DNA of 64,000 nucleotides from Clostridia bacterium (GCA_017552615.1 JAFZPI010000020.1:1-64000); one strand, 5' to 3'; counted from the first letter of the stretch, positions 8,868 through 18,253 are shown. Notes: generated by a model from the sequence alone, not told the origin. Translations and numbers: made by a program.

Positions 8868-10670
8868 ATGAAAACCAGCTATAAAATGATCCTGATTTTT
8901 ACAGCGGTGATGATCGCAGCCGTCACGTTTTTTGCCATCCTCGCCACACGCCTGTTCCGGGAAAGTTCCGACGCCTATGACACGGCCCTCGAAGAAAGCC
9001 GCATGGAAAGCCTGGGGTCCGCATCGCTGAAGGCCCTGGAACAGCAGACCAGAATGATGAAGCTGGCCATTGACGAAGTGCTGGAAAGCCCAACCCTGAT
9101 GGCCACCCTCAACCAGTTTGTCCGCGACCGGGATGAAAGCGGTGACAGCAAGATGGCCATCGCTGCCCGGAATTCGGTCCTGCAGTATCTCTACACCTCC
9201 CCGCTTGTGGAAAGTTTCTACAGGATGACTTTCTTCACCTCCGACGGACGCTTTATTACAAGTAACCAAGACAACAACACCATGACTAGCGGCAGCGAAG
9301 AAGCCATACAGGCGATCCGGTCCCTGAAACTACCGGAAGTATTGGAAACACAGCCGGAAGACCCGCTGCTGATGCCCCTGCACGACGACCTGCTGTCCGC
9401 CACACGGGACTCACAGGTCTTTGGCCTCGGCTGGGCCGTGTTCTTTCACGGAAACCACCTCGGATACATCGAGGTCAGCGAGAAGGCTGAAGAACTTGAT
9501 GGAATTTTCAGTATCCTGACCGACGATTATCGCTCCGTCCGAGTCGTCTTTGACGACGGGTCTCTCTACTATGCTTCCGATGATTTGGGAGCCGACTGCT
9601 CCCTGACCCTGCCGCTGAACGAGATCGCAGAATGGGCCCCGGACGGTTCTGACACAAAATATCATGTGATGCGTCTCCGCAGCGAAGAGCTGGGGCTTAA
9701 CCTGTTCCTGATCGACGAAATGCCATCAGTCAACGCACGAAACAGCGGGATTTTGGGCCGGTTTATCCGCATTGCGCTGATGATCGCCGTACCGGCTTTT
9801 GTACTGATCGTGCTGGTCACGCGCAGGCTGACGAGATCCGTTCGCCTGTTCACCAAAAAGGTGGAGCAAACCCCGATCGAGCAAGTCCTCGGCAACGATC
9901 CGGAAGCCATCCATTCCTTGAACGAAACCGTGACCCGCGCCGATGACGCCGAGATCCACAAACTGGAGCATGTTTACAATGATATGATGCTGCGCCTGCG
10001 CGACAGCGCCGCTAACGAGATGATGCTGCGCGAAGGTGCGCTGCAGGCCCGTCTGAGCGCCCTGCAATCTCAGATCAACCCGCATTTCGTTTATAATACA
10101 TTGAATATCATCAGCGCCAAGTCCATGGAAAGCGGGAACCTGGATGTCATCGAGATCTGCGACCAGTTCGCCTCCATGCTACGCTATGCCACCGACACCC
10201 GCTCCCGCACCGCCACCCTGCGGGAAGAGATCGCCAACGCCCGCAACTACCTGCTCCTGGCCAAAGCCCGCTACGAAGAAAACCTGGACTTCACCATCGA
10301 TATTCCCGAGGATCTCGCCGGTGTCACGATCCCGAAGCTGACTCTGCAGCCCATTGTCGAAAACGCCCTGATTCACGGCTACGACGGCCAGAACATGCAG
10401 CGCCGCCTTTCGATCACCGGGCGGAAGGAAGCGCACCAGCTGATCCTGGAGATCAGCGACAACGGGACCGGCTTCTCCCCCGATGCGCTGATCCGGCTGC
10501 GGACGGCGCTCCTGAGCATCGAAGAAGGCAACGCCCCGGTCATGGGCACCGACGGCCACATCGGCCTGGCCAACACCTACCAGCGTCTCTATTACTACAG
10601 CCAGGGTGCGATGCACATGCACATCGAAAACCGGGACGGCGCCGTGGTTCAGCTGATGTTCCCCTGCTGA
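8868..10670 (+). CDS. Membrane sensor histidine kinase, YesM/LytS-type
   Basis: A 600-residue kinase of the family that controls sugar and polysaccharide operons in Firmicutes. It has a membrane helix at about residues 7-29, an outside sensor region of roughly 265 residues, a second helix at about 298-320, a HAMP-like linker, and a His_kinase domain with the phospho-acceptor His406 in INPHFVYNTLN. The ATP-binding part shows the N box (VENALIHGY), the G1 box (DNGTGF) and GHIGLANTYQRL. It diverges from the sugar operon, which it probably senses for. The usual partner, an AraC-type YesN response regulator, is not beside it: the next gene downstream is a convergent GH3 gene. The start ATG has AAGGCGG seven bases upstream. 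Confidence 0.93.
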   Translation: MKTSYKMILIFTAVMIAAVTFFAILATRLFRESSDAYDTALEESRMESLGSASLKALEQQTRMMKLAIDEVLESPTLMATLNQFVRDRDESGDSKMAIAARNSVLQYLYTSPLVESFYRMTFFTSDGRFITSNQDNNTMTSGSEEAIQAIRSLKLPEVLETQPEDPLLMPLHDDLLSATRDSQVFGLGWAVFFHGNHLGYIEVSEKAEELDGIFSILTDDYRSVRVVFDDGSLYYASDDLGADCSLTLPLNEIAEWAPDGSDTKYHVMRLRSEELGLNLFLIDEMPSVNARNSGILGRFIRIALMIAVPAFVLIVLVTRRLTRSVRLFTKKVEQTPIEQVLGNDPEAIHSLNETVTRADDAEIHKLEHVYNDMMLRLRDSAANEMMLREGALQARLSALQSQINPHFVYNTLNIISAKSMESGNLDVIEICDQFASMLRYATDTRSRTATLREEIANARNYLLLAKARYEENLDFTIDIPEDLAGVTIPKLTLQPIVENALIHGYDGQNMQRRLSITGRKEAHQLILEISDNGTGFSPDALIRLRTALLSIEEGNAPVMGTDGHIGLANTYQRLYYYSQGAMHMHIENRDGAVVQLMFPC

Positions 10671-10703
10671 CTGCAGTCATCGCATAATCCCTCAAGCACA
10701 AAA

Positions 10704-10731
10704 CGCCGCCTCCTTGTGACAGGAGGCGGCG
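10704..10731. terminator. Bidirectional terminator between kinase and GH3 genes
   Basis: A perfect 11-base-pair stem, CGCCGCCTCCT and its complement with a six-base loop, lies between two convergent genes. On the minus strand it is followed by CGTTTTGTG and on the plus strand by CGTTTGGTTTGGG, so it can serve both. Confidence 0.8.
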
Positions 10732-10752
10732 CGTTTGGTTTGGGTTCAGGGA

Positions 10753-13206
10753 TTATTCGCCGACGGTGATGGTTCCGGTCAGGCCGCCGATTTCGATCTC
10801 GTGCTCACCGGCCTCGAGCGTCAGGTCGATCTGCACGACACGCCAGGTGCCACCGCATAGGGTGTAGAGCTTCTCGGCGACGACTTCGCCGTCCGCCTTC
10901 GCCTGCACCATGACCAGGTCATCCGCGCCCTTGTTGCGCAGCAGGCAGTACACGGTGAAGGGTTCGCCGGCCTTGGCCGTATTCTTCACGGTGGTGGTGA
11001 TCTGCGTGCTGCCGGAGCTGCCTTCGGTCTCCTCTTCGGTCACGCTCTGCGGCAGGATCAGGCAGCTGTACTTGAACTCGCCGGCCTGGCCGTACCGCAT
11101 GCTATACTTGTACATCACCAGCGGATCGCCGAAGTTGTTCGGGGAGGAATGATACTCGGTGTCGTCTTCCATCAGGCCCTGGACGAGCAGGCGCACATAG
11201 GGGGATGCGCCCTGGTCGCCCGCGAGATCCTTGAACTGGACAGCGTCCTCGGAAGCATTCCGGGCCTGCTCCTTCTGGATAATGCCTTCGGGTTCGCGCT
11301 CGCCGAACAGCAGGTCCGCATAGACCCAGGGCTCGGTGCCATAGATGAAGCCGTTCAGGGCAGAGCCGTGGTCAGGCTGCTGGCTGTAGGGCATGTAGAG
11401 CACGGCGTCGGCGTTTACCAGCGCATACTCCGTGGCCTTGCTGGTCAGGGTGAGGACAAGCGTCTTGCCTTCGTCCTGCGCGTCTTCGACCAGCAGCTCG
11501 GCCGCGTCGTCAATGCTGCCGAAGTAACCGATGACGACATCGGCTTCTTCAATGCTTCCCACAACCTCGCCGTACTTGGCGATGTATTCCTTATAGTGAT
11601 CCAGGGTGGAGGGGCTGCTGGATTCGATGTAGACCTTGGTGCCCTTGGCCAGCGGCAGGACACCGCCTTCATTCTTCATCAGGACCGCGGACTTGGCCTG
11701 CAGCTTCTCGGCCAGCTCGACTTCCTCGGGATTGCGGGCACGCCGCAGGTCTTCGTTGGTCAGGATCTCCCACTGCTCCGCCTGATACTCGGGGGAAGCA
11801 ATGATCTTCAGGGATTCTTCAACCACGCGGTAGGGGTTGTCGAACAGGCCCTTGTCGAACTTGAACCGCAGGATACGGAAGGTGGAATAGTGATACTCGT
11901 CCTCCGCGTCCAGCTCCGCGAACACGCCGTCGGTGTAAGCCTTGGCGATGACATCCGGGAAGTTGCCGAGCTGGCCGGCAAGGATCTTGTCGTGGTCGGT
12001 CTCATGGCTCATGTAGCCGTTGCCGAACACGTCGGTGCCCAGCTGGATGGCACGGGCATGCAGCCACTCGAAGGACTGGTCCTTCAGGACGTTGCCCTCG
12101 AGGTCGGTCACGCCGTCATACTGGGTCGCGCGCAGGGCCCACCAGTCGGTGACGACCACGCCGTCGAAGCCCAGCACGTTACGGAGATAACCCATGGTCT
12201 CGGAATCCCACTTGGGGTCGCACTGATGGGCAAAGCCCTTGCCGTCGCAGTTGGTCATGACCCACTCGGCGCCGGCGCCCAGGGCGGCCTTCCAGCCGAC
12301 CATCCAGTTTTCCCAGTTCTGGGCTACGCTGGCCGCCTTGTCGAAGCCGCCGTCATCGCCGCCGCGGCCGATCCAGTGCTTCGTGCAGCTGGCAAAACCG
12401 GCGTCTTCCAGACCCTTGATCTCCTGGGAGACGATCGCCGCGATGTGCTCGGGATTCTCGCCGTACTGTGCGCCGATCTCGTTGGCGTAGGGCTCAAAGG
12501 TCACATGGATGCCTGCGGCAACCATGGACTGGCCATAGATGTAAGCCAGCTGATAGGCCAGCTCGGGATCGTTGGCGGTGCCAAAGGCATCATGCGCCTT
12601 GTCCAGATAGCCGCCGAAGGAGTTGAACTCACGGTCGGAGCAGAAGGTCATCGGGATGCCCAGGCGCTCTGCCTCAGCCGCAGCCTGCATGTGGTTTACA
12701 TTGTTGATAACCGTCACGGGGTCGCCGTTCAGGTTGAACAGGATGCAGTTGTTCTTGAAGTCCTTGATGGTCTCGCGCGCGGTGCTCAGGCCGGGCTGAG
12801 AGCAGATGTGCAGGCCCGCTTCCTCCAGCGGCTCCAGCTGTGCAATCAGGTCCCAGGCGCGCTCTTCGGTCGTCTTGCGCCAGTCCTCATAGACGTCCAG
12901 GGTGCCGTTCTTGTTCAGATCCTTGAACTTTAGGCCGTCCACTTCGAGGATTTCGGTGATGGTCGGATCATAGGTCAGGCGGATCTGACCGGTCGCCTCG
13001 TCTGCCTCGATCAGGGCGAAATCACAGGGTGAATTGAGGAACGCAACCTCTTCTGCGTTCTCGGCAGGCTGTCCCGCGGAGCCGCCCGCGGACTCACCCG
13101 CTTCTTCTTCAGCCGGCGGTTCTCCTGCAGGTTCTTCCGCCATCGCGGGGATGAGGGTCGTCGTGGCCAGCATGATGAGGGCCAGCAACAGTGCCAGTTT
13201 CTTCAT
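10753..13206 (-). CDS. Secreted glycoside hydrolase family 3 enzyme, tandem paralog B
   Basis: An exported GH3-type enzyme of 817 residues. The start is ATG at 13206 (MKKLALLLALIMLATTTLIP), with AAAGGAG upstream; the reading frame continues further upstream but without a signal. After the signal peptide there is a low-complexity Glu/Gly/Pro/Ala linker (24-52), then an EF-hand-like loop (residues 96-107, DLNKNGTLDVYE), the barrel with TKHWIGRGG (275-283), and the probable nucleophile Asp354 in VVVTDWW. The C-terminus is a beta-sandwich (TVKNTAKAGEPFTVYCLLRN...) resembling CARDB or filamin-type domains, perhaps used for surface attachment. It is clearly a duplicate of the gene just upstream. 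The long KHW insertion region differs from typical beta-glucosidases, so the substrate is open. Confidence 0.93.
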   Translation of the reverse strand: MKKLALLLALIMLATTTLIPAMAEEPAGEPPAEEEAGESAGGSAGQPAENAEEVAFLNSPCDFALIEADEATGQIRLTYDPTITEILEVDGLKFKDLNKNGTLDVYEDWRKTTEERAWDLIAQLEPLEEAGLHICSQPGLSTARETIKDFKNNCILFNLNGDPVTVINNVNHMQAAAEAERLGIPMTFCSDREFNSFGGYLDKAHDAFGTANDPELAYQLAYIYGQSMVAAGIHVTFEPYANEIGAQYGENPEHIAAIVSQEIKGLEDAGFASCTKHWIGRGGDDGGFDKAASVAQNWENWMVGWKAALGAGAEWVMTNCDGKGFAHQCDPKWDSETMGYLRNVLGFDGVVVTDWWALRATQYDGVTDLEGNVLKDQSFEWLHARAIQLGTDVFGNGYMSHETDHDKILAGQLGNFPDVIAKAYTDGVFAELDAEDEYHYSTFRILRFKFDKGLFDNPYRVVEESLKIIASPEYQAEQWEILTNEDLRRARNPEEVELAEKLQAKSAVLMKNEGGVLPLAKGTKVYIESSSPSTLDHYKEYIAKYGEVVGSIEEADVVIGYFGSIDDAAELLVEDAQDEGKTLVLTLTSKATEYALVNADAVLYMPYSQQPDHGSALNGFIYGTEPWVYADLLFGEREPEGIIQKEQARNASEDAVQFKDLAGDQGASPYVRLLVQGLMEDDTEYHSSPNNFGDPLVMYKYSMRYGQAGEFKYSCLILPQSVTEEETEGSSGSTQITTTVKNTAKAGEPFTVYCLLRNKGADDLVMVQAKADGEVVAEKLYTLCGGTWRVVQIDLTLEAGEHEIEIGGLTGTITVGE

Positions 13207-13325
13207 ACCATGTTCTCCTTTCTTGTTTCGCTGCGCCAGGGGGCGGCAACTCTTGCCGTCTGGGACAGCGATTGTAAAACGGGCAAATTTCCCTGCCTTA
13301 ATGGTAACACATGTAAACAAAAATG
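13207..13325 (-). promoter_or_regulatory. Leader and promoter of GH3 paralog B
   Basis: Contains an extended -10 candidate (TGT-TACCAT, minus strand, box at 13306-13301) overlapping the block GTTTACATGTGTTAC, then an imperfect inverted repeat (GGCA...TGCC) and a conserved leader down to the AAAGGAG site. The same blocks in the same order precede paralog A, so they were duplicated with the gene and kept, which suggests joint regulation. Confidence 0.55.
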
Positions 13326-13393
13326 AATTAGGATTGTTCAGCACAAAGATTGGAAAATCATGTACATCATAAGAATTTCCTGTACAAGAAACA

Positions 13394-13415
13394 CCGCCTC
13401 CCTTTCGGGAGGCGG
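13394..13415 (-). terminator. Terminator of GH3 paralog A
   Basis: Nine-base-pair stem CCGCCTCCC / GGGAGGCGG with a four-base loop just after the stop codon, followed on the minus strand by TGTTTCTTG. It resembles the terminator after paralog B, as expected for a duplicated unit. Confidence 0.75.
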
Positions 13416-13435
13416 CGCACAGGTATGGTTTGGGA

Positions 13436-15865
13436 TTACTCGGCAACCGTGATCGTGCCGGTCAGGCCGCCGATCTCGATCTCGTGCTCGCCCGCCTCAA
13501 GGGTCAGGTCGATCTGCACAATGCGCCAGGATCCGCCCTGGACGGTGTAGAGCTTCTCAGCCACGACTTCGCCGTCCGCCTTGGCCTGGACCATGGTCAG
13601 GTCATCGGCGCCGTTGTTGCGCAGCAGGCAGTACACGGTGAAGGGCTCGCCGGCCTTAGCCGTGTTCTTCACAACAGTCGAAACCGACGTGCTGCCGGAG
13701 CTGTCTTCGGTCTCTTCTTCCGTCACGCTCTGCGGCAGGATCAGGCAGCTGTACTTGAAGTCGCCGGCTTGGCCGTACCGCATGCTGTACTTGTAGATCA
13801 CCAGCGGATCGCCGTAATTGTTCGGAGCCGCATGGGTCTCGGTATCGTCTTCCATCAGGGCCTGGACGAGCAGGCGCACATAGGGAGACGCACCCTGGTC
13901 ACCCGCGAGGTCCTTCCACTGGAGGGCTTCCTCAATGTTGTTACGGGCCTGTTCCTTCACGATGATGCCCTCGGGCTCGCGCTCACCGAACAGAATGTCC
14001 GCATAGACCCAGGGCTCGGTGCCGTAGATGAAGCCCGCTTCGCCGGAGCCGTGGTCGGGCTGCTGGCTGAAGGGCATGTAGATCAGCGCGGTGGCGTTGG
14101 TCAGGGCAAACTCGTTGGCCTTGGAGGTGAGGGTCAGGACCAGCGGCTTGCCTTCGTCGAGGGTATCCTCGATCAGCAGTTCGGCCGCGTCATCGATGCT
14201 GCCGTAGTAACCGATGACAACATCGGCATCTTCCATGGATTCCGCAATCTCGCCGTACTTCGCGAGATACTCCTTATAGTGGTCCAGGGTGGAGGGGCTG
14301 CTGGATTCGATGTAGACCTTGGTGCCCTTGGCCAGCGGCAGGATGCCGCCGTCGTTCTTCATCAGGACCGCGGACTTGGCCTGCAGCTGCTCAGCCAGCT
14401 CCACTTCCTCGGGCAGACGGGCGGCACGCAGGTCTTCATTGGTCACGATCTCCCACTGCTCGGCCTGGAATTCGGCGGAGGAAACAGTAGCGAGAGCTTC
14501 CTCGACAACACGATAGGGATTCTCGAACAAGTTCTTGTTGAACTTGAACCGCAGGATACGGGCGGTGGATTCATGATAGGCATCCACGTTGCCCATCTCT
14601 TCCATGGTGCCGCCGGTGAAAGCGTTGGCAATGATGAAGGGATGGTTCGCGCCCTTGTTCAGGCCGCGCGCGTTCATGTCGTCGGTGCTCTGCGCATCGT
14701 CGAAGCTGCGGGTGCCGAACACGTCGGTGCCCAGCTCGATGGCGCGGGCATACAGCCATTCAATGGTCTGATCCGCCAGCACAACACCTTCCAGGGTCGC
14801 TTCATTGGGATCGTTGGTTGCCGACAGGGGCCACCAGTCGGTCACGATCACGCCGTTGAAGCCCAGCTCGTTGCGCAGATAACCCATGGCCCAGGAGTCC
14901 CACTTGATGTCGGTGGTCTTGGAAGGGCCGTAGCCGGCACAGTTGGTCATGATCCATTCGTTGCCGCCGGACAGCGCGGCTTTCCAGCCGACCATCCAGT
15001 TGTCAAAGTTCGCGGCAGGGCTGGTGGCATTGGTGAAGGAAGAATCGCCGCCACGGCCGATCCAGTGCTTCACGCAGCTTGCAAAACCGCTGTCCTCAAG
15101 GCCCTTGACACACTGGCTGACGATTTTCGCGATGTGCTCGGGATTCTCGCCGTACTGGGCGCCGATCTCGTTGGCATAGGGCTCAAAGGTCACGTGGATG
15201 CCCACGGCCATCATGCTCTGACCATAGATGTAGGAAAGCTTGTAAACCAGCTCGGGATCATTGGCCGTGCCGAAGGCTACGTGTGCCATGTCAATGTAGC
15301 CGCCGAAGGAGTTGAAGGCACGGTCAGAGGCGAAGGTCATCGGGATGCCCAGGCGCTGCTCTTCGCTGACGGCCTGGGTCTGGTTCAGGTTGTTGACAAT
15401 CGTCACGGGAGAGCCGTTCAGGTTGAACAGGATGCAATAGAGATAATACTTCTCAATCTCTTCCCGGGCGTTATAGATGGGCTCGGGCTGGCCGCAGAAG
15501 TGCAGGCCGGCTTCCTCTTCGGGCGTCAGCTGGGCAATCAGGTCCCAGACGCGCTCTTCAGTGTCCTTGCGCCAGTCTTCATACACGTCCAGCGTGCCGT
15601 TCTTGTTCATGTCCTTGAACTTCAGGCCATCCACTTCGAGGATGGGGGTGACATTCTCCAGGTAGGTCAGGCGGACCTGGCCGGTGGCCTCATCCGCTTC
15701 GATCAGCTGGAAATCCAGGGGGGAGTTAAAGAGTTCTTCCGCGGCAGCACGCGCAGCGAGCTCTTCCTCGGACAGAGTCTGTTCGCCGCCGGATTCGGCA
15801 AGCGCGGCACCGGTGAGGGACAGAACCATTGCCAGTGCCAGGAACAGGGACAACAGCTTCTTCAT
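13436..15865 (-). CDS. Secreted glycoside hydrolase family 3 enzyme, tandem paralog A
   Basis: An exported GH3-type enzyme of 809 residues, very similar along its whole length to the gene downstream. The start is ATG at 15865 (MKKLLSLFLALAMVLSLTGA, cleavage after ALA), preceded by AAAGGAG. The EF-hand-like loop is at residues 85-96 (DMNKNGTLDVYE), VKHWIGRGG at 265-273, and the probable nucleophile Asp343 in VIVTDWW. The C-terminal beta-sandwich matches paralog B nearly residue for residue (DLTLEAGEHEIEIGGLTGT), while the N-terminal linker and the region around residues 274-320 differ most. Each gene has its own promoter-like leader and terminator, so they are separate transcripts. The divergence near the active-site insert may mean different substrates. 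Confidence 0.93.
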   Translation of the reverse strand: MKKLLSLFLALAMVLSLTGAALAESGGEQTLSEEELAARAAAEELFNSPLDFQLIEADEATGQVRLTYLENVTPILEVDGLKFKDMNKNGTLDVYEDWRKDTEERVWDLIAQLTPEEEAGLHFCGQPEPIYNAREEIEKYYLYCILFNLNGSPVTIVNNLNQTQAVSEEQRLGIPMTFASDRAFNSFGGYIDMAHVAFGTANDPELVYKLSYIYGQSMMAVGIHVTFEPYANEIGAQYGENPEHIAKIVSQCVKGLEDSGFASCVKHWIGRGGDSSFTNATSPAANFDNWMVGWKAALSGGNEWIMTNCAGYGPSKTTDIKWDSWAMGYLRNELGFNGVIVTDWWPLSATNDPNEATLEGVVLADQTIEWLYARAIELGTDVFGTRSFDDAQSTDDMNARGLNKGANHPFIIANAFTGGTMEEMGNVDAYHESTARILRFKFNKNLFENPYRVVEEALATVSSAEFQAEQWEIVTNEDLRAARLPEEVELAEQLQAKSAVLMKNDGGILPLAKGTKVYIESSSPSTLDHYKEYLAKYGEIAESMEDADVVIGYYGSIDDAAELLIEDTLDEGKPLVLTLTSKANEFALTNATALIYMPFSQQPDHGSGEAGFIYGTEPWVYADILFGEREPEGIIVKEQARNNIEEALQWKDLAGDQGASPYVRLLVQALMEDDTETHAAPNNYGDPLVIYKYSMRYGQAGDFKYSCLILPQSVTEEETEDSSGSTSVSTVVKNTAKAGEPFTVYCLLRNNGADDLTMVQAKADGEVVAEKLYTVQGGSWRIVQIDLTLEAGEHEIEIGGLTGTITVAE

Positions 15866-15985
15866 AGACAGGTCTCCTTTCTTGTTTTGCCGCACCGGGT
15901 TAAAGCAACTCTTGCCGTCCGGAGCAGCGACAGATAAAAACGGGCAGGTTTCCCTGCGCATATAGTAACACATGTAAACTGAGAT
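15866..15985 (-). promoter_or_regulatory. Leader and promoter of GH3 paralog A
   Basis: Holds the same elements as the leader of paralog B: GTTTACATGTGTTAC overlapping an extended -10 candidate (TGT-TACTAT, box 15967-15962), a GCAGG-4-CCTGC inverted repeat where B has a looser one, and a conserved stretch up to the ribosome binding site. Conservation between the two copies marks the functional parts. Confidence 0.55.
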
Positions 15986-16056
15986 TATTTTGGATTCTTC
16001 GGCACAACCTGCTGGAAAAAAACAAACTGTCGAAATTGCATTCCTGAAAGGTTTCT

Positions 16057-17463
16057 TTACCGGACCACACCCGGCGCCTCATAGCGGATGCGCATTTCCG
16101 GGGCTTTTTCGAGCACGGTTCGGTAATTCACCAGCCAGTCTGAACTTCCGTCATCCACATTGACTCCGTCCGCCGGAGGCGCAAAGACTTTCATCGTCAG
16201 TTCGGTCGGACCCGTAAGCGGCTTTTTGAAAAACGCGCTCATCAAATCAATGGTTTTCGTTCCCGGAGCTTTGTAAAACCAGCTCCCGTTCAGTTCCACC
16301 ATAAGCCCGACAGGCTGGTCGACGGTCATCTCGCAGAAGACCGGATTGCCCTCAAAACAGATCTGGATCGCCAACCCATCCGCGTCCTCGGAGCCGCCCC
16401 AACGGAGGTCGGCGGGGAATGATAGCTCCTCACCCTCCGTCATCTCCGGCATGAACCAGGGATCGTTCAGGACCTTGTCCCGGTACTCCGCGAGCATGGG
16501 CTGCTCAATGCCCACGGCACTGTTGTTGGGATCCTCGCACTCCAGGCCCAGGCGTCCCCGGTCGCGGAACTGGTAAAGGCTGATGGAACGGAACCAGTCC
16601 ACCTTGTGGTCGCGCCAATAATGAGCAAAGCGCACGACCGAATCCCCCTGCGCCCAGGGGCCGGTGACATCACCGTCGGTATTGAACTCGGCGGTGATCA
16701 TCGGTTTGTCCTCCCCGGCGATTTCCACGGCACGCCTGTGGGTGCTGATGAACTGGTCCACGATCATGGAAATGGGATTCGCTTTATACTGGCCGCCGCC
16801 AACCTCGGCCACGTCATAAGGCCAGCCATAGTGCAGGGCCGGGTAGCCGTCACAGCTCCAGAGGTCCGCCGCGGCGTAGCAGCCGCGGAAGGCTTCCTCC
16901 TGCTCCATGTGCCCGTCGGGCAGGCACCAGCCTCCGCAGAAGATGATCCGCACATTCGGCGCGGCATCCCGCAGAATCCCCGCGAAACGGACAAAGAAGG
17001 CTCCGACCTGCTCATAGGTATAGCGTTTATTGTGCTGGAACCAGTTTCCGCAACACTCGTGGTTGATGCGGATCATCGTCCGGCCGTAGGGGCGCAGCTG
17101 CTCCGCGACCGCCCGGAGTTCATCATCGCTCAGGGCGCAGTCCAGCGTCAGGGTCAGGAGCACGTCCTGGCCGTGACGGCGGATATCCTTCATCTGCTCA
17201 AAGGGCTGGCCATTCACACCAAAGGGTTCGTAATCATCATAGGGATAATCCCAGGCAAACGACACGTTCCGGTCTTTCCAGGCCTCGGAGATCCGGGCAG
17301 GCCACTCTTTGTCGTGCGGATAATTCGTGTACATGATGTTTACGGCCCGGTGAGGTCGGCCCATCTTGTGCAGGATGTAGTCCTGGTTCACGTACGCGGC
17401 GCGCTCGCTGCCGTCCCCGAGGTCCAGGGCACAGTGTGCGGGACCCATATGAAGCTTCTTCAT
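16057..17463 (-). CDS. TIM-barrel glycoside hydrolase, GH26-like (clan GH-A)
   Basis: A 468-residue enzyme without a signal peptide, so probably cytoplasmic. Residues 130-142 (MIRINHECCGNWF) match the beta-4 segment of GH26 enzymes, where R.xHE.NG.WF carries the acid/base Glu (here Glu136); MITAEFNTDG places the nucleophile at Glu259. The early region (NIMYTNYP, FAWDYP) and the late region (WFRSISLYQFRDRGRLGL) fit a barrel that ends in an aromatic substrate wall, followed by about 120 residues of beta-rich C-terminal domain. The acetyltransferase gene ends 21 bases upstream, so they probably share a transcript. The substrate could be mannan-derived oligosaccharides if the GH26 assignment holds; another clan GH-A family is possible. 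Confidence 0.75.
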   Translation of the reverse strand: MKKLHMGPAHCALDLGDGSERAAYVNQDYILHKMGRPHRAVNIMYTNYPHDKEWPARISEAWKDRNVSFAWDYPYDDYEPFGVNGQPFEQMKDIRRHGQDVLLTLTLDCALSDDELRAVAEQLRPYGRTMIRINHECCGNWFQHNKRYTYEQVGAFFVRFAGILRDAAPNVRIIFCGGWCLPDGHMEQEEAFRGCYAAADLWSCDGYPALHYGWPYDVAEVGGGQYKANPISMIVDQFISTHRRAVEIAGEDKPMITAEFNTDGDVTGPWAQGDSVVRFAHYWRDHKVDWFRSISLYQFRDRGRLGLECEDPNNSAVGIEQPMLAEYRDKVLNDPWFMPEMTEGEELSFPADLRWGGSEDADGLAIQICFEGNPVFCEMTVDQPVGLMVELNGSWFYKAPGTKTIDLMSAFFKKPLTGPTELTMKVFAPPADGVNVDDGSSDWLVNYRTVLEKAPEMRIRYEAPGVVR

Positions 17464-17484
17464 CGGCTTCTCCTCCCGGGTCAG

Positions 17485-18126
17485 TCACTCATCCATGAAA
17501 TCCAGTGTCGGCCGCTCGCTGTCGCGCGGCGGCTGGTCGTCGAAGCGGTGGCCCGGGAAGTAATACTCGTCGTCCTTCTCATTGATCTCCCGGAACACGC
17601 GGCACGGGACACCGAAAGCCACCACATTGGCCGGGATGTCCTTGGTCACGATGCTGCCCGCGCCAATCACACTGTTGTCCCCGATCGTCACTCCAGGCAA
17701 AATCACGACGTTCGCGCCGATCCAGCAGCCATTGCCGATCTTGATCGGGAAGGAATACATGCCGTCCCCGCGGTGCTTCGGGGAGATAGCGTGGCCTGTG
17801 GTGCAGACCGTCACGTTAGGCCCGAACATGGTGTGGCTGCCGATTTCGATCTTCCAGTCATCGATGAAGGTCGCGCCCTGGTTGAAGTAGCAACCCTCGC
17901 CGATGCTGATGTGCTTGCCGATGGTAAACTTCATCGGCGGCACGATCCAGACGTTCTTGCCGCATTCGCCGAACATCTCGGCGTTCATCTCCATCCGCTC
18001 CCGGTTGGCGTCCGCCGGCAGCGCGTTGAACCGCGCCACGAGTTCCCGTGCCCTGGCCTGCATGGCCATGTTCTCCGCGTCGTCGAGCCACATGTACCCG
18101 GCTTTCATTCTCTCCTGTTCTGTCAT
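17485..18126 (-). CDS. Sugar O-acetyltransferase, maltose/galactoside acetyltransferase type
   Basis: A 213-residue member of the LacA/Maa/NodL family, which moves an acetyl group from acetyl-CoA to the 6-hydroxyl of a sugar. The N-terminal helical segment (residues 1-60, MKAGYMWLDD... family opening) is followed by hexapeptide repeats of the left-handed beta-helix (IGKHISIGEG, IEIGSHTMFGPNV, IGNGCWIGANVVILPGVTIG). The catalytic His is in TTGHAIS. The C-terminal 25 residues (after FREINEKDD) extend past the usual end. It precedes the GH26-like gene on the same strand and may detoxify or mark sugars released by it. Confidence 0.93.
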   Translation of the reverse strand: MTEQERMKAGYMWLDDAENMAMQARARELVARFNALPADANRERMEMNAEMFGECGKNVWIVPPMKFTIGKHISIGEGCYFNQGATFIDDWKIEIGSHTMFGPNVTVCTTGHAISPKHRGDGMYSFPIKIGNGCWIGANVVILPGVTIGDNSVIGAGSIVTKDIPANVVAFGVPCRVFREINEKDDEYYFPGHRFDDQPPRDSERPTLDFMDE

Positions 18127-18213
18127 GGTGTTTCCTCCTTAATAAATCTCTATTGTTTTTGGGATCAATCCCGGTGTGAAGTGTCTGCGCCGTCACGGCG
18201 TTTGCCCTTCAGT

Positions 18214-18253
18214 CACCGCTTCGCGGTGCCAGCTCCCCAGCAAGCTGGGGAGC
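18214..18253. repeat. Two short hairpins in an intergenic region
   Basis: CACCGC-TTC-GCGGTG (18214-18228) and GCTCCCCAG-CAAG-CTGGGGAGC (18232-18253) lie next to each other between two minus-strand genes. They look like part of the same family of GC-rich intergenic repeats as the element at 18291, and they may end the transcript of the esterase-like gene's upstream neighbour or stabilise RNA. Confidence 0.5.

Noticed and set aside
13430-15937. An 835-codon open frame on the plus strand opposite GH3 paralog A, with similar long frames at 11149-12933, 4771-6474, 6260-7744 and 49345-51249
   Set aside because: They are mirror frames of GC-rich coding sequence. Their products are rich in His, Gly, Val and Gln without domain motifs, and they have no ribosome binding sites, while the opposite strand encodes clear families.
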